Source of the DNA: Erysipelotrichaceae bacterium
GTDB lineage: Bacteria > Bacillota_I > Bacilli_A > Erysipelotrichales > Erysipelotrichaceae
NCBI GenBank assembly: GCA_030694975.1
Contig: JAUYTU010000008.1
Coordinates: 1-64,000, forward strand
Direction of reading: 5' to 3'
Length of the DNA stretch: 64,000 bases
In this document: positions 8,409-17,545 of the stretch, piece after piece
Layout: each line of letters starts with the position of its first letter
Numbering within the stretch: the stretch's first letter is position 1
The notes under the pieces: model-generated
The model's input: only the letters and a program-made list of their open reading frames with translations
Told to the model about the DNA's origin: nothing
Databases searched by the model: none
Translations under genes and position numbers: made by a program

Positions 8409-8819
8409 CTAAACCATTTTTTTGATTCTTCGATTTAAACGTCTAAACCTTACCGATTGTACAACTATTAATACCAGTAAAATGATAAATATAATAAAGA
8501 CAAATAGCAATGCGATTCCAGGGTTGATAGAATCAATACTCTTCAAAATCTCGACTGTAAGATATAATGAACCTGGTAAAACAATAAATAGTAAAATGAT
8601 AATTGACGACAAAATAAACCACATTTTTTTCTGAAGGTCTTTAATCGGAACTGCTTGATGACTTTCTACAAAAATCGCGTCTTTTTGTTGTTGCTTTTCT
8701 ATCCAATATAAACGTAAACTTCGAATTACAAGCAATAATAGAGACGCTGCAACTAAGCCACCAAAGTATTCCCATCTTCCTTGAATTAATGGCTCCAGAA
8801 AATCCCATAGATCGGTCAT
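8409..8819 (-). CDS. Three-helix membrane protein, hypothetical
   Basis: A 136-residue protein with three hydrophobic segments, about residues 20-40, 60-82 and 90-115, and a very basic C-terminus (RFRRLNRRIKKM), suggesting a cytoplasmic positive tail. I do not recognise a family. The start at 8819 was chosen because AAGGAGGA lies 8 nt upstream; an upstream in-frame ATG at 8870 lacks a ribosome binding site. It is monocistronic, with a terminator hairpin downstream. Confidence 0.65.
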   Translation of the reverse strand: MTDLWDFLEPLIQGRWEYFGGLVAASLLLLVIRSLRLYWIEKQQQKDAIFVESHQAVPIKDLQKKMWFILSSIIILLFIVLPGSLYLTVEILKSIDSINPGIALLFVFIIFIILLVLIVVQSVRFRRLNRRIKKMV

Positions 8820-8908
8820 ATGAGAATCCTCCTTCAAGCAGATTATACGCCCATTAGTACTTATTCTCAATTCTGACTTGAAATCAATTTACTGTTTTCA
8901 TATTTCTG

Positions 8909-8935
8909 TAAAAAAAAGGTAAGTTTACCCTTACC
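8909..8935 (-). terminator. Rho-independent terminator after glpP
   Basis: On the minus strand GGTAAG and CTTACC form the stem and are followed by eight Ts. The stem overlaps the glpP stop codon. Confidence 0.85.
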
Positions 8936-9497
8936 TCCGACAATTTTCCTTACACAATTGCAAGTCACTGATCGTAAATGCAATACATCCGGCTTTGGTT
9001 CCTTCATCGATATCTTCCTTAGATCTCAACAAACCTCCGCCAATCAAAGGCATGTTCAACCGCTCTTTAACAAACGGAATCGCCTTATACGCTACCGCCG
9101 GCATAACCTCAACAGCATCCGGCTGACTTTTAAGCAACATCTCGATGCCCCGCTCGACCGAGCGACCATCGATTAAAAACATCCGTTGAATTGCCAACTT
9201 ATGATTCCTTTTGGCAATCTCAATAATTTTTGCTTTGGATGAAATGATTCCATCGACCCTCAGCTTCTGACACAGAAATTCAGTACCATACTCATCGTTG
9301 GCAACACCATTAATCATTTCAATGTGAACAAGCGCTTTTCGCTCATTGCGATGAAGCATCGTAATCATATCATTCAACATCGAAATATGAATATCTTGCA
9401 AAACACACCACGTTAAATCCGAAGCAAGAAACTGCTCCAGTTTTTTCATGGTCGCAACTACTGGAATACATCGTTGATATGCAATCTCTTCAATCAT
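8931..9497 (-). CDS. glpP: Glycerol-3-phosphate-responsive antiterminator GlpP
   Basis: A 188-residue TIM-barrel-like regulator of the GlpP family. In Bacillus it binds glycerol-3-phosphate and then the leader mRNA of glpD/glpFK to prevent termination. Family features include VQDIHI-like LQDIHI, HIEMINGVANDEYGTEFL, DGIISSK, QRMFLIDGRSVERG and the PLIGGGLLRSKEDI phosphate-binding loop near the C-terminus. The ATG at 9497 stands 8 nt from AAGGAAG and was preferred to a GTG at 9506. No glp target genes lie in the window, so it would act in trans on distant operons. Confidence 0.88.
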   Translation of the reverse strand: MIEEIAYQRCIPVVATMKKLEQFLASDLTWCVLQDIHISMLNDMITMLHRNERKALVHIEMINGVANDEYGTEFLCQKLRVDGIISSKAKIIEIAKRNHKLAIQRMFLIDGRSVERGIEMLLKSQPDAVEVMPAVAYKAIPFVKERLNMPLIGGGLLRSKEDIDEGTKAGCIAFTISDLQLCKENCRR

Positions 9498-9573
9498 AGC
9501 AAACACTTCCTTTTTGTATCTTTATAAGTACATCATATCAGAAAATTTAGACAGTTGCCGACTTTTCAGTGGG

Positions 9574-10278
9574 TCACTCACGGATTTGATCATATATCTC
9601 CGCCAATTCATGCACCGTGATTATACCCAATGGCAAATGATCACGATTTGCGTTTTTAGTAATCAACACGACATAAAGTTTATTGCCTTTGCCCAAAGCT
9701 TGTTCAAACAACTCCACAACATCAATCAGTGAATGTTCAGGACTCAAGAAAGCTACACGTTGAACATCTTTACCTGAAGGCAACACATCGGAAGCGCTGA
9801 CTCCCTCAAGACTTTTATTACTTAAAATCTGATATCGCATCATGGTATCCGTCGTCAACATCCCGACGAAAACATGAGTACGATCATATACCGGAATCTG
9901 CGAAAAGGATTTTGAAATCATAAGTTTCGCCACATCCAAAACCTTTTCATCCGAAAAACAAATATCAACTTTTCGCATATACTTCTCTTTAATCAATGTC
10001 GGCTGTGTTAAGAGCTGGGCAATGTGCTCAAATTGTAAAACAACTTTCTCATGGGGTTCCGCAATGACTTCCCCATCAATTCGCTCATGAATGATTGCAT
10101 TTCGCAAATCCGCAAACTCTTCTAGAACCCTCCGATATCGCTTAAAAAAGGGATCATACCCCGCCAATCGGCGAACACGTTCCGAAAACCCGATGTGACG
10201 GTCCATTTTCATGCGCTTTTCCATCTCAATTTCAATGGTATTGTACGCTTCAATAAACCTTGTTGAATTCTTAATCAC
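9574..10278 (-). CDS. CBS-pair protein with an N-terminal HEPN-like helical domain
   Basis: A 234-residue protein. Residues 1-95 are helical and contain R59-N-A-I-I-H64 (DLRNAIIHER), the Rx4H pattern seen in HEPN ribonuclease-like domains. Residues about 100-234 form two CBS repeats (YMRKVDICFSD...IPVYD and RVAFLSPEHSLIDVVELF), which usually bind adenosyl nucleotides. The arrangement suggests a nucleotide-sensing regulatory protein, possibly with RNase activity; this is inference. The start is GTG at 10278, overlapping the preceding stop by one base (TAGTG) with GGGAGG 7 nt upstream, so it is translationally coupled to the phosphatase gene. It is the last gene of the gnd operon. Confidence 0.7.
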   Translation of the reverse strand: MIKNSTRFIEAYNTIEIEMEKRMKMDRHIGFSERVRRLAGYDPFFKRYRRVLEEFADLRNAIIHERIDGEVIAEPHEKVVLQFEHIAQLLTQPTLIKEKYMRKVDICFSDEKVLDVAKLMISKSFSQIPVYDRTHVFVGMLTTDTMMRYQILSNKSLEGVSASDVLPSGKDVQRVAFLSPEHSLIDVVELFEQALGKGNKLYVVLITKNANRDHLPLGIITVHELAEIYDQIRE

Positions 10279-11108
10279 TACATTACCTCCCAATTGCGCA
10301 ATGCATCTTTATTTACAATGTGCTGAATCATCAGCTTAATCAATCTTTCCAGCGGAGAATTTAACGAATAGTCGGCAGGTGCCATAAATTCAACCCGTCC
10401 ATCCGAAACCAATTGTTGTGCAGTCATTTTGCTCTTATCGTCATACGGATTGAACACAGCCACCGCAAAGCCACCCGCTTCCGTAACGAGTTTCATACTG
10501 GGAACATCCGTCAAGCCATCCCCAAAGTAAATCATATGATCAAAAGGTACAGGACGCATATTGCTCGGAAGTAAACTGTTCAACGCTACATCATCGGTTA
10601 CATTGCGTACACCTTTATTAATTCGAAATAAAAACTGTGTCTTCGTTGTATAGTTTATCGCCATGGCTGGCCAAATCGCTGCATTATTTTCATCGTATAC
10701 AAAATCACAGGCATAAATTTGCGAGAAGTTTTGAGCGATGGACGTTGCCTCAATCATCGGTTTTAATCCGGATGATACAATGACATGCTCAATTTCCAAC
10801 CGTTGTGATTTACCGTAAGCACTAATCCGTTCAAACCATCCCGGTACACCTTCAAACAACTCAATATCCTTGCCAAACTCAACAAAATGTTCTTTCTTGA
10901 TGGTAATACCGCGCTTTTTCGACTCATGAATCATCAGATACATATACGCCAAAATCCGATCCATGGAATATTTCTTTGCTGTTTCATCCACCAATTTCCA
11001 AAATTCGGCAGGATCAAAAATACCCAAAGACTCAATAAAACCATATTCCTGCATATCTTTGGGAGAAAGCGTTTTATCAAAATCATAAAGGAACACAACT
11101 TTAGTCAT
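10278..11108 (-). CDS. HAD-superfamily phosphatase
   Basis: A 276-residue cytoplasmic hydrolase of the haloacid dehalogenase superfamily. Motif I is DFDKTLS near residue 9, motif II VIVSSG near residue 110, and motif IV GDGLTDVPSM near residue 200, giving the full acidic metal-binding set. It resembles the phosphoserine-phosphatase-like branch, but the substrate is not identifiable. The start at 11108 follows AGGAGGGG; the longer in-frame start at 11168 lies inside the upstream gene. It lies in the gnd-zwf operon, so a sugar-phosphate or nucleotide substrate is conceivable but unproven. Confidence 0.8.
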   Translation of the reverse strand: MTKVVFLYDFDKTLSPKDMQEYGFIESLGIFDPAEFWKLVDETAKKYSMDRILAYMYLMIHESKKRGITIKKEHFVEFGKDIELFEGVPGWFERISAYGKSQRLEIEHVIVSSGLKPMIEATSIAQNFSQIYACDFVYDENNAAIWPAMAINYTTKTQFLFRINKGVRNVTDDVALNSLLPSNMRPVPFDHMIYFGDGLTDVPSMKLVTEAGGFAVAVFNPYDDKSKMTAQQLVSDGRVEFMAPADYSLNSPLERLIKLMIQHIVNKDALRNWEVM

Positions 11109-11121
11109 AAGGTCCCCTCCT

Positions 11122-11607
11122 CTATTTAACCTTTTTACAAATATCATCCACCATATCCAAGGTAACATGGTGAATCATTTGATTGTCAACTAACACGTTG
11201 ACACCTTCGCGACAGTACCCAAAACACTTTTGAGTTTTCAAAAAATACTTCCCATCCGACGAAATCTGGTTGACTTCGATACCCAAAGATTCACTGATCG
11301 CACTTAACACTTTAGGCGATCCCCGCCCTTTGCATCGATCACCCACACACACTTTAACAATATGGGTAACCGACTCCCCTTGCAATGAAGGGAAACGCAT
11401 AATCAGTGCCTTAATAATCTTCATATCAAACTCGCAAATTTCACTGGCATCCAATTGTGCAAAAACCGGCACTAATCCAAAAATGTCTTGTGCCTGCTTT
11501 AAAAAGTAAACCAGCGCTTCTTGTGTCTGACGATCGACACGATCGGCTGTATATTCTCTCAACGCAAGATACCGAGGTTCTTGCGGATTTAAATCAATTC
11601 GACTCAT
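11122..11607 (-). CDS. [2Fe-2S] thioredoxin-like ferredoxin, NuoE/HndA family
   Basis: A 161-residue protein of the NuoE family, which in complex I and in NADH- or NADP-linked hydrogenases passes electrons via one [2Fe-2S] cluster. The four ligands are visible as C87-x4-C92 (CVGDRC) and C128-x3-C132 (CFGYC). The N-terminal helical region typical of NuoE is present. Its usual partner NuoF/HndC is not next to it; instead it sits between zwf and a HAD phosphatase. Either the partner is encoded elsewhere or this is a free-standing redox or regulatory protein. Good spacing to neighbours supports operon membership. Confidence 0.85.
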   Translation of the reverse strand: MSRIDLNPQEPRYLALREYTADRVDRQTQEALVYFLKQAQDIFGLVPVFAQLDASEICEFDMKIIKALIMRFPSLQGESVTHIVKVCVGDRCKGRGSPKVLSAISESLGIEVNQISSDGKYFLKTQKCFGYCREGVNVLVDNQMIHHVTLDMVDDICKKVK

Positions 11608-11619
11608 ACTTACCTCTTT

Positions 11620-13080
11620 TTATCCATGTTCTTCATCAATCCAATGCCTATTCTCATTCTTTAACATCTCATCCGCCAAACTTGGACCACAGTGTCCGGC
11701 CGAATACGGATGAACCGTCAGTTGTTCTTCCTTGATTCGCTCAACCAAATGATCAATAAACTTCCAACTCGATAATACTTGAGCCCAACTGGTAAACAGG
11801 GCTTTATCTTTCTTAAACGCCGCCTCAATCAAACGTTCATACGCTTCCGGTGTATTGATACGGTTTTCATAAACACAACTTTGACAAAAATCCATAAATA
11901 CCGGTACGACCTCCGGTGTTGTTCCCGGTTTTTTAGCATTGAAACGCAGGTAAATACCTTCATCCGGATAGATTTTTATAATCAGAAGATTCGGCAATAC
12001 ACCTTCAGGAGCTTTAAACTGAATGGCTACTTCGGTTGAACGCTTATCACACCGCTTACCGGTACGAATATAAATGGGTACACCGGTCAATCGGGGCGTA
12101 TCCACAAAAATCTTCAATGCCACAAAGGTCTCCGTTGTTGATGCTGAATCAATGTTCTCTTCTTCCAGATAGCCTTTGAAAGTCACATCGGAGGAAGTTC
12201 CGCTGGTATACTGTCCAAGCACTAAGTGTTCACTCAAATTACCTTTTTCTATCGGAATCAATGCATCCAAAACTTTAACCTGTTCACTTTGAATCGCGAA
12301 AGCTGATGCATCCGCCGGTTTTTCCATCCCGACAATCGACAAGATTTGAAACAAATGATTTTGAACCATATCTTTCAAAGCACCCGTCTGATCATAGTAA
12401 GCACCGCGATTCTCAATTCCGACCGTCTCTAATGCGGAGATTTGAATGTTATCAATCTGCTGACTGTTCCAAATCCCTTCAAACAACGTGTTGTTAAAGC
12501 GGACGGACATGATGTTTTGAATCATCTCTTTTCCCAAGTAGTGATCAATACGATAGATTGACTCATCGTCAAATGACTGACACATTTGCTGATGCAACAT
12601 TTGAGCTGATATGATATCAACTCCGAAAGGTTTCTCAATCATGACCTGATGTGAATGTTTCTCAGCCAAAATTCCCGACTTTTTAAGACTGTGTGCGATC
12701 GGCGCGAAAAACTGCGGGGCTACAGCCAAATAATAGAGCCGCTGTTGTACTCCACCCCACTCTTCATAAACATTCTTTATCAACTCATAATCGGATTCTT
12801 CCGTAAAATTCACGACCAAATACTGTAAATGTTCGGACATCCGCTCAAAAACTTCATCACGGAAATTGGTTCGGGTGAATTTCTTAAGCCATGGCTTAAT
12901 AATTTCGATATAGGATTCCGTTGTATAATCTTTTCTGCCCAAAATCAGGATTTCAAAATCCTGTGGCATTTTAAACAATGAAAACAGATTATAAAATGCC
13001 GGCAACAGCTTTCGATAGGTTAAATCACCTGTACCCCCGAAAATAGTGAATACAGTCTTGTTGTGTTTACCATTGCTCAT
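11620..13080 (-). CDS. zwf: Glucose-6-phosphate 1-dehydrogenase
   Basis: A 486-residue enzyme oxidising glucose-6-phosphate to 6-phosphogluconolactone with NADP reduction, the first step of the oxidative pentose phosphate pathway. The coenzyme-binding motif FGGTGDLTYRKLLPA is at residues 14-28. The active-site motif YRIDHYLGKE near residues 176-185 is complete. Length is normal. Its start overlaps the end of gnd by 14 bp, indicating translational coupling. No phosphogluconolactonase is visible in the window. Confidence 0.96.
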   Translation of the reverse strand: MSNGKHNKTVFTIFGGTGDLTYRKLLPAFYNLFSLFKMPQDFEILILGRKDYTTESYIEIIKPWLKKFTRTNFRDEVFERMSEHLQYLVVNFTEESDYELIKNVYEEWGGVQQRLYYLAVAPQFFAPIAHSLKKSGILAEKHSHQVMIEKPFGVDIISAQMLHQQMCQSFDDESIYRIDHYLGKEMIQNIMSVRFNNTLFEGIWNSQQIDNIQISALETVGIENRGAYYDQTGALKDMVQNHLFQILSIVGMEKPADASAFAIQSEQVKVLDALIPIEKGNLSEHLVLGQYTSGTSSDVTFKGYLEEENIDSASTTETFVALKIFVDTPRLTGVPIYIRTGKRCDKRSTEVAIQFKAPEGVLPNLLIIKIYPDEGIYLRFNAKKPGTTPEVVPVFMDFCQSCVYENRINTPEAYERLIEAAFKKDKALFTSWAQVLSSWKFIDHLVERIKEEQLTVHPYSAGHCGPSLADEMLKNENRHWIDEEHG

Positions 13081-14464
13081 GGAATGTACCTTCTTTGTCT
13101 ACCCTTTCAAATGTATGGGCACCAAAGAAATCCCTTTGAGCCTGAATCAGATTTGCGGGTAAGCGACTGGCCGTAAAAGCATCGAAATAACTTAAGGCAT
13201 TCGCATAAGCACTGACCGGGATGCCTTTTTCAATGGCCAAGATCACAACTTTGCGTAAATCTGCCTGATAATTCTTTAGTATGGTCACAAATTCCGGAGC
13301 CATTAACAAGTGTTCCAAATCAAGATTATCCTGATAGGCTTGGGCTATTTTGTTTAAGAATGCGGCACGAATGATACACCCGCCGCGCCAGCCTTTGGCT
13401 ATGGCCGCAAAATCAAGATTCCACTTGTTTTCCTTCGCTGCGGCTGCTAATAAAGCAAATCCTTGTGCATAAGCAATCAGCTTACTAACATACATTGCCC
13501 GACGCACGGACTCAATAATATCAAAATCAGCAACCGTTGATTCGGGTTTAACCTCTTCATACAACACGGAAGCACGAATGCGCATCGCTTTGATTTCGGA
13601 TATAAACCGCGAGAATACCGCAGCTGTTAACACTGATGTATCCACATTTAAATCCATTGATTCTTGTGCTGTCCATTTACCGGTACCTTTTTGCCGAGCT
13701 ACATCCAAGATAACATCCACCAGCGGCAAACCGGTTTCGACATCGATTTTCTTTAATATTTCCGCTGTAATCTCAATGAGATAACTATCGAGCTCTCCTT
13801 TGTTATACTCTTCAAATATTGCCTGTAATTCAACATGATTCTTTCCACCGACTTGCTTAAGCAAATTATACGCCTCCGCAATCAGCTCCATATCGCCATA
13901 TTCGATTCCATTGTGAACCATTTTTACATAATGTCCACTGCCGTCTTGACCGATGTAAAAACTGCACGCCTCACCATACGCTTTTGCCGCAATGGCAGTC
14001 AGTATCGGCTCAACCTCAAGGTATGTCTCTTTGTCTCCGGAAGGCATGATTGCCGGACCAAATCGAGCTCCTTCTTCACCACCGGAAATACCGATTCCCA
14101 TAAAGTTTATATTTAACAGTTTTAACTGATTATATCTTCGAATCGTATCTTTATAATATGAATTACCCCCATCCATGACGATGTCACCGGGTTGCAAATA
14201 GGGTATGAGCGACTCAATTACCTTATCGACCGGTTCCCCGGCTTGGACCATAAGAAGCATCTTGCGAGGAACGGATAATGAACGGACGAACTGTTCGATA
14301 CTGTCGGTCAAAACAAGCCCCATCTGCGGATTTTCATCAATAACTTCTTGTGATACCGATGTCGTACGGTTATATATAGATACCTTAAGACCGTGATCGG
14401 CCAGATTCAATGCTAAATTTTTTCCCATGACGGCCATCCCTATGACCCCAATTTGACTTAACAT
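13067..14464 (-). CDS. gnd: 6-phosphogluconate dehydrogenase, decarboxylating
   Basis: A 465-residue enzyme converting 6-phosphogluconate to ribulose-5-phosphate with CO2 release and NADPH formation. The N-terminal Rossmann motif GVIGMAVMGKNLALN, the substrate motif GISGGEEGARFGP near residue 125 and the catalytic region MVHNGIEYGDMELIAE near residue 178 are intact. The ATG at 14464 follows AAGAGGTG; an upstream in-frame ATG at 14482 is less well placed. This is the first gene of a five-gene operon gnd-zwf-nuoE-like-HAD-HEPN/CBS, which would supply NADPH and pentoses. Confidence 0.96.
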   Translation of the reverse strand: MLSQIGVIGMAVMGKNLALNLADHGLKVSIYNRTTSVSQEVIDENPQMGLVLTDSIEQFVRSLSVPRKMLLMVQAGEPVDKVIESLIPYLQPGDIVMDGGNSYYKDTIRRYNQLKLLNINFMGIGISGGEEGARFGPAIMPSGDKETYLEVEPILTAIAAKAYGEACSFYIGQDGSGHYVKMVHNGIEYGDMELIAEAYNLLKQVGGKNHVELQAIFEEYNKGELDSYLIEITAEILKKIDVETGLPLVDVILDVARQKGTGKWTAQESMDLNVDTSVLTAAVFSRFISEIKAMRIRASVLYEEVKPESTVADFDIIESVRRAMYVSKLIAYAQGFALLAAAAKENKWNLDFAAIAKGWRGGCIIRAAFLNKIAQAYQDNLDLEHLLMAPEFVTILKNYQADLRKVVILAIEKGIPVSAYANALSYFDAFTASRLPANLIQAQRDFFGAHTFERVDKEGTFHEQW

Positions 14465-14554
14465 AACAAACACCTCTTTCATTGAATTTATTTTACTTTA
14501 AATATGGATTTCAACATAGTGTTAAGCAACCTGTTGTACTACTTATATTATAAC

Positions 14555-14589
14555 CGAAAAAAAGAAAATAACCGCATTACACGGTTATT
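14555..14589 (-). terminator. Rho-independent terminator after murB
   Basis: AATAACCG and CGGTTATT pair across a 7-nt loop and are followed on the minus strand by TTCTTTTTTT. The stem includes the murB stop codon region. Confidence 0.85.
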
Positions 14590-15463
14590 CGATGACTCTC
14601 CACTCCAATTCCAAATCAATATCAAAATGATTCTTAACTCGATTCTTACATTCTTGAATCAAATTCATACAATCATAACAAGTCGCATGATCGACATTGA
14701 CAATAAATCCCGGATGCTTATCCGATACTCGGGCTCCACCGACTTGAAAACCTCGAAGAGAAACTTCATCAAAGAGTTTCCACACAAAGAAAGTTTCACT
14801 GCCTTTGGTCGGGCGCTTGAATACACTGCCTGCATTAGGGTAGTTGCGTGGCTGTTTGAAATAACGCTCTTTTTTGAATTCCAACATTCTTTCAAGAATT
14901 TCGTGATAGTCCCCCTTATCCGCAGTTAATCCGGCTCTGGCGATAACAACATTCATCTTATTGAAATTAGAATTGCGATATTGAAAGAAATCACTATCCG
15001 GTACGACACGAGTCGTACTGTGTGTATTTAAATCAATAACATCGACCCAACGAACATATTGACTAATGGTCCATTGCCACTGACCGGCATTCATAATTAA
15101 TGCGCCACCCGCAGTTCCTGGAATATCTTCACAGAATTCAAAACCGCCGATCTCATTATCAATGGCAAACCAAGCCAAATCGTGTAATGTGACACCGGCA
15201 TCAAGAATGATTTCCTGACCGTTTCTCTCAATATTGTTCATCATCGTCGTGACGATAAATGCGTAACCCTCATCGTAAAATTCCTTTGTTAACAGAATGT
15301 TCGAACCATTGCCAAGAAACACGCGCTTGCGGTTTTCAGTTTTTACGATTGCTTCCAAAAGACCATCCATGTTCAACGGAAAATAGCACAAATCCGCAAC
15401 ACTTTTTAAGCGTAACGTATTAAATTTGATCAGTGAGAAATTTTTAAATTCAATTAGATTCAT
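14585..15463 (-). CDS. murB: UDP-N-acetylenolpyruvoylglucosamine reductase
   Basis: A 292-residue FAD enzyme that reduces UDP-GlcNAc-enolpyruvate to UDP-MurNAc in peptidoglycan synthesis. FAD-binding motifs GNGSNIL and EDIPGTAGGALIMNAG and the C-terminal substrate motif NYPNAGSVFKRP, followed by VGGARVSDKHPGFIVN, identify it. The start at 15463 was chosen because homologous sequence begins there. The longer ORF to 15568 adds 35 residues without family character. It is monocistronic, with its own terminator. A cell wall is therefore made, which argues against a Mollicute. Confidence 0.92.
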   Translation of the reverse strand: MNLIEFKNFSLIKFNTLRLKSVADLCYFPLNMDGLLEAIVKTENRKRVFLGNGSNILLTKEFYDEGYAFIVTTMMNNIERNGQEIILDAGVTLHDLAWFAIDNEIGGFEFCEDIPGTAGGALIMNAGQWQWTISQYVRWVDVIDLNTHSTTRVVPDSDFFQYRNSNFNKMNVVIARAGLTADKGDYHEILERMLEFKKERYFKQPRNYPNAGSVFKRPTKGSETFFVWKLFDEVSLRGFQVGGARVSDKHPGFIVNVDHATCYDCMNLIQECKNRVKNHFDIDLELEWRVIE

Positions 15464-15632
15464 ATCATCATCTCTTTCATCTAGCCTACTATTTATATCA
15501 CATTCGACCGTATTTTTCAATATATACGGTAAAACACGTCCAATATTGACAACTTGCAGAACACTCATAAAATGTCAATCGTTCGAGAAAGTGGCTTAAA
15601 AAGACACTTTTATGATAATTGCGGGCTATCGG

Positions 15633-15661
15633 TTGACACTCAGGTTTAATCGTTTTAAGAT
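15633..15661 (+). promoter_or_regulatory. Promoter of the glutamate mutase operon
   Basis: TTGACA (15633-15638), a 17-bp spacer and TAAGAT (15656-15661). The leader downstream holds a 7-bp hairpin (TGATACC with GGTATCA, 15678-15698) and then a small ORF. Confidence 0.75.
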
Positions 15662-15718
15662 AGAGATGAACATAAACTGATACCGCTTACAGGTATCAAC
15701 TTGTGAAAGGAGAGCATA

Positions 15719-15754
15719 ATGCCTGTTTGGATTATGCAAGGTGATTATGAGTAG
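15719..15754 (+). CDS. Leader peptide ORF, 11 codons, overlapping glmS
   Basis: The ORF reads [11 protein letters not shown]. It is preceded by the strongest ribosome binding site of the operon (GAAAGGAG, 8 nt before the ATG). Its stop codon lies 8 bp inside glmS, whose own ribosome binding site (AAGGTG) is weaker. The arrangement fits a leader peptide that couples translation into glmS. It has no resemblance to a GlmS N-terminus, so a frameshifted start is unlikely. Confidence 0.5.
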   Translation: MPVWIMQGDYE

Positions 15755-16157
15755 TATTACGATTGTTTTAGGAGTTATCGGTGCTGATGTTCATGCGGTG
15801 GGAAATAAGATTTTGCACTACGCATATAATCAGGCCGGTTTTAATGTCGTCAACCTAGGCGTCATGGTATCGCAGGAAGAATTCATTCAGGCGGCCATCG
15901 AAGCCGATGCAAAAGCAATGATTGTCTCTTCTCTTTATGGACATGGTGAGTTGGATTGTCGTGGACTTCGTGATAAATGCATCGAAGCCGGACTGGAAAA
16001 AATCAAACTCTATGTCGGTGGAAATTTAGTCGTTGGCAAAACACCGTTTGAAGAAGTACAAAAGAAATTTTTGGAAATGGGTTTTGACCGTGTATATCCA
16101 CCAGGATCTGACCCGGCTCTAAGTATTTTAGACCTTGAAAAGGATTTAGGAAACTGA
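15747..16157 (+). CDS. glmS: Methylaspartate mutase, sigma (B12-binding) subunit
   Basis: A 136-residue cobalamin-binding subunit of glutamate mutase, which rearranges L-glutamate to (2S,3S)-3-methylaspartate. The base-off B12 motif DxHxxG is D14-V-H16-A-V-G19 ([12 protein letters not shown]). The SSLYGHGE loop near residue 67 and the GGNLVVG segment near residue 93 are family-typical. The start at 15747 was preferred to a GTG at 15741. The name glmS here is the mutase subunit (also MutS), not glucosamine-6-phosphate synthase. It is the first structural gene of glmS-glmL-glmE-mal and overlaps a leader ORF. Confidence 0.93.
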   Translation: MSSITIVLGVIGADVHAVGNKILHYAYNQAGFNVVNLGVMVSQEEFIQAAIEADAKAMIVSSLYGHGELDCRGLRDKCIEAGLEKIKLYVGGNLVVGKTPFEEVQKKFLEMGFDRVYPPGSDPALSILDLEKDLGN

Positions 16158-16158
16158 C

Positions 16159-17544
16159 ATGCAGCCAATCTTGTGTATTGACTTTGGTTCAACCTTTACC
16201 AAAGTAACTGCCATTGATATCGATGAACCAAAAATTCTGGGTCGGACTCAATCATTTACAACCATTCACGATGATATTAACATCGGATTACAAAAAGCCA
16301 TCGATCAACTTGAAGAAATTACCGGCCTTTCCGATTGGCCGGTTCGTTTGGCGTGTTCAAGTGCGGCTGGCGGACTGAAAATGATTGCTATCGGACTTGT
16401 TCCGCAACTGACAATGGAAGCAGCGAAACGGGCTGCATTGAGTGCTGGTGCGAAATTGTTAAAAACGTATTCCTACGAATTGAATGATCGGGAAATACAG
16501 GAAATCGAATCATTGAAACCCGATATCTTGCTTTTAACCGGTGGAATCGATGGCGGTAATCAAAAAGTTATTTTTCATAACGCTCATAAGCTCAGTGAGT
16601 TGGCGATGCGTTGTCCAATCATTTATGCCGGGAACAAAACTATTTCAAGCGAAGTTGAAGTAATCCTCAAAGATAATCATTGGGATGCTACGATTGCGGA
16701 CAATGTTATGCCGACATTGAATCAGTTAAACATCGATTCAGCGCGCGCATGCATTCGCAAAGTATTTCTCGATCATATCGTTGTTGCCAAAGGCTTGACC
16801 CAAATTCAGCGTTGCATCGACAACATCCTGATGCCAACACCTTCTGCCGTCTTGCTCGCAGCTGAAATTTTATCCAAAGGCTACCTTAGTGAACCGGGCG
16901 TTGGCGAACTGATCATCGTTGATGTCGGCGGTGCAACTACGGATGTTCACAGTGTTGCGGATGGAGCTCCGCGTCAATCCAATGTGGTCATGCGCGGTCT
17001 TCAAGAACCCTTTGTTAAACGGACGGTCGAAGGCGATCTCGGCGCACGTTACAGTTTACAGGCTTTAGTCGATGGTGTCGGGGTCGATGTCGTTGCATCT
17101 GTCATCAACACCTCTCAAGAGGTCATCATGCAAATGTTGAAAGACTTGGCTGCTCATCCGGAGAGTTTTATGGAAGAGCCTGGTTTACTGAAGACACTCG
17201 ATGATGTTGCTGCTGAAATCGCTGTACGCGAAAGCATTACTCGTCATGCCGGATTTCTGGAAGTTCACTATACGCCTTTTGGAACCGTTTACCAACAAAC
17301 CGGTAAGGATTTAAGCTATGTCAGTCATGTCATCGGTACCGGTGGCCCACTGATTCATCACTCAAATATCCGTTCCGCTTTAAAAGCTTCTCAGTCTGAT
17401 CCGAAGAATCCCTTGAGTTTAAAACCGAATCATGCCAGATTCTATCTGGATCATCAGTATATATTAGCCGCTATGGGACTTTTGTCTCTGAAATACCCGG
17501 CTGCCGCGCTTAAATTAATGAAAGAAACGATTATTGAGGTGTAA
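16159..17544 (+). CDS. glmL: Glutamate mutase-associated ATPase GlmL (MutL)
   Basis: A 461-residue protein of the ASKHA ATPase superfamily found inside glutamate mutase operons. It is probably a reactivating or chaperone factor for the B12 enzyme, by analogy with diol dehydratase reactivases. The nucleotide-binding motif [13 protein letters not shown] is at residues 4-16, [10 protein letters not shown] near residue 129, and [15 protein letters not shown] near residues 253-267. Only one base separates it from glmS, and the ribosome binding site lies within the end of glmS. Its position between the S and E subunits is the classical order. Confidence 0.93.
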   Translation: MQPILCIDFGSTFTKVTAIDIDEPKILGRTQSFTTIHDDINIGLQKAIDQLEEITGLSDWPVRLACSSAAGGLKMIAIGLVPQLTMEAAKRAALSAGAKLLKTYSYELNDREIQEIESLKPDILLLTGGIDGGNQKVIFHNAHKLSELAMRCPIIYAGNKTISSEVEVILKDNHWDATIADNVMPTLNQLNIDSARACIRKVFLDHIVVAKGLTQIQRCIDNILMPTPSAVLLAAEILSKGYLSEPGVGELIIVDVGGATTDVHSVADGAPRQSNVVMRGLQEPFVKRTVEGDLGARYSLQALVDGVGVDVVASVINTSQEVIMQMLKDLAAHPESFMEEPGLLKTLDDVAAEIAVRESITRHAGFLEVHYTPFGTVYQQTGKDLSYVSHVIGTGGPLIHHSNIRSALKASQSDPKNPLSLKPNHARFYLDHQYILAAMGLLSLKYPAAALKLMKETIIEV

Positions 17545-17545
17545 C

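Noticed and set aside
14504-14929. 141-codon plus-strand ORF opposite the end of murB
   Set aside because: It reads through the murB terminator and coding region and has no protein family resemblance.
15719-15754. Frameshifted N-terminus of glmS
   Set aside because: GlmS is complete from 15747 with a typical family start, and the 11-codon ORF shows no resemblance to GlmS. It is better read as a leader peptide.
16155-16157. Mollicute genetic code (TGA as Trp)
   Set aside because: TGA ends several well-defined genes here, such as glmS, at the family-typical length, and peptidoglycan genes are present.
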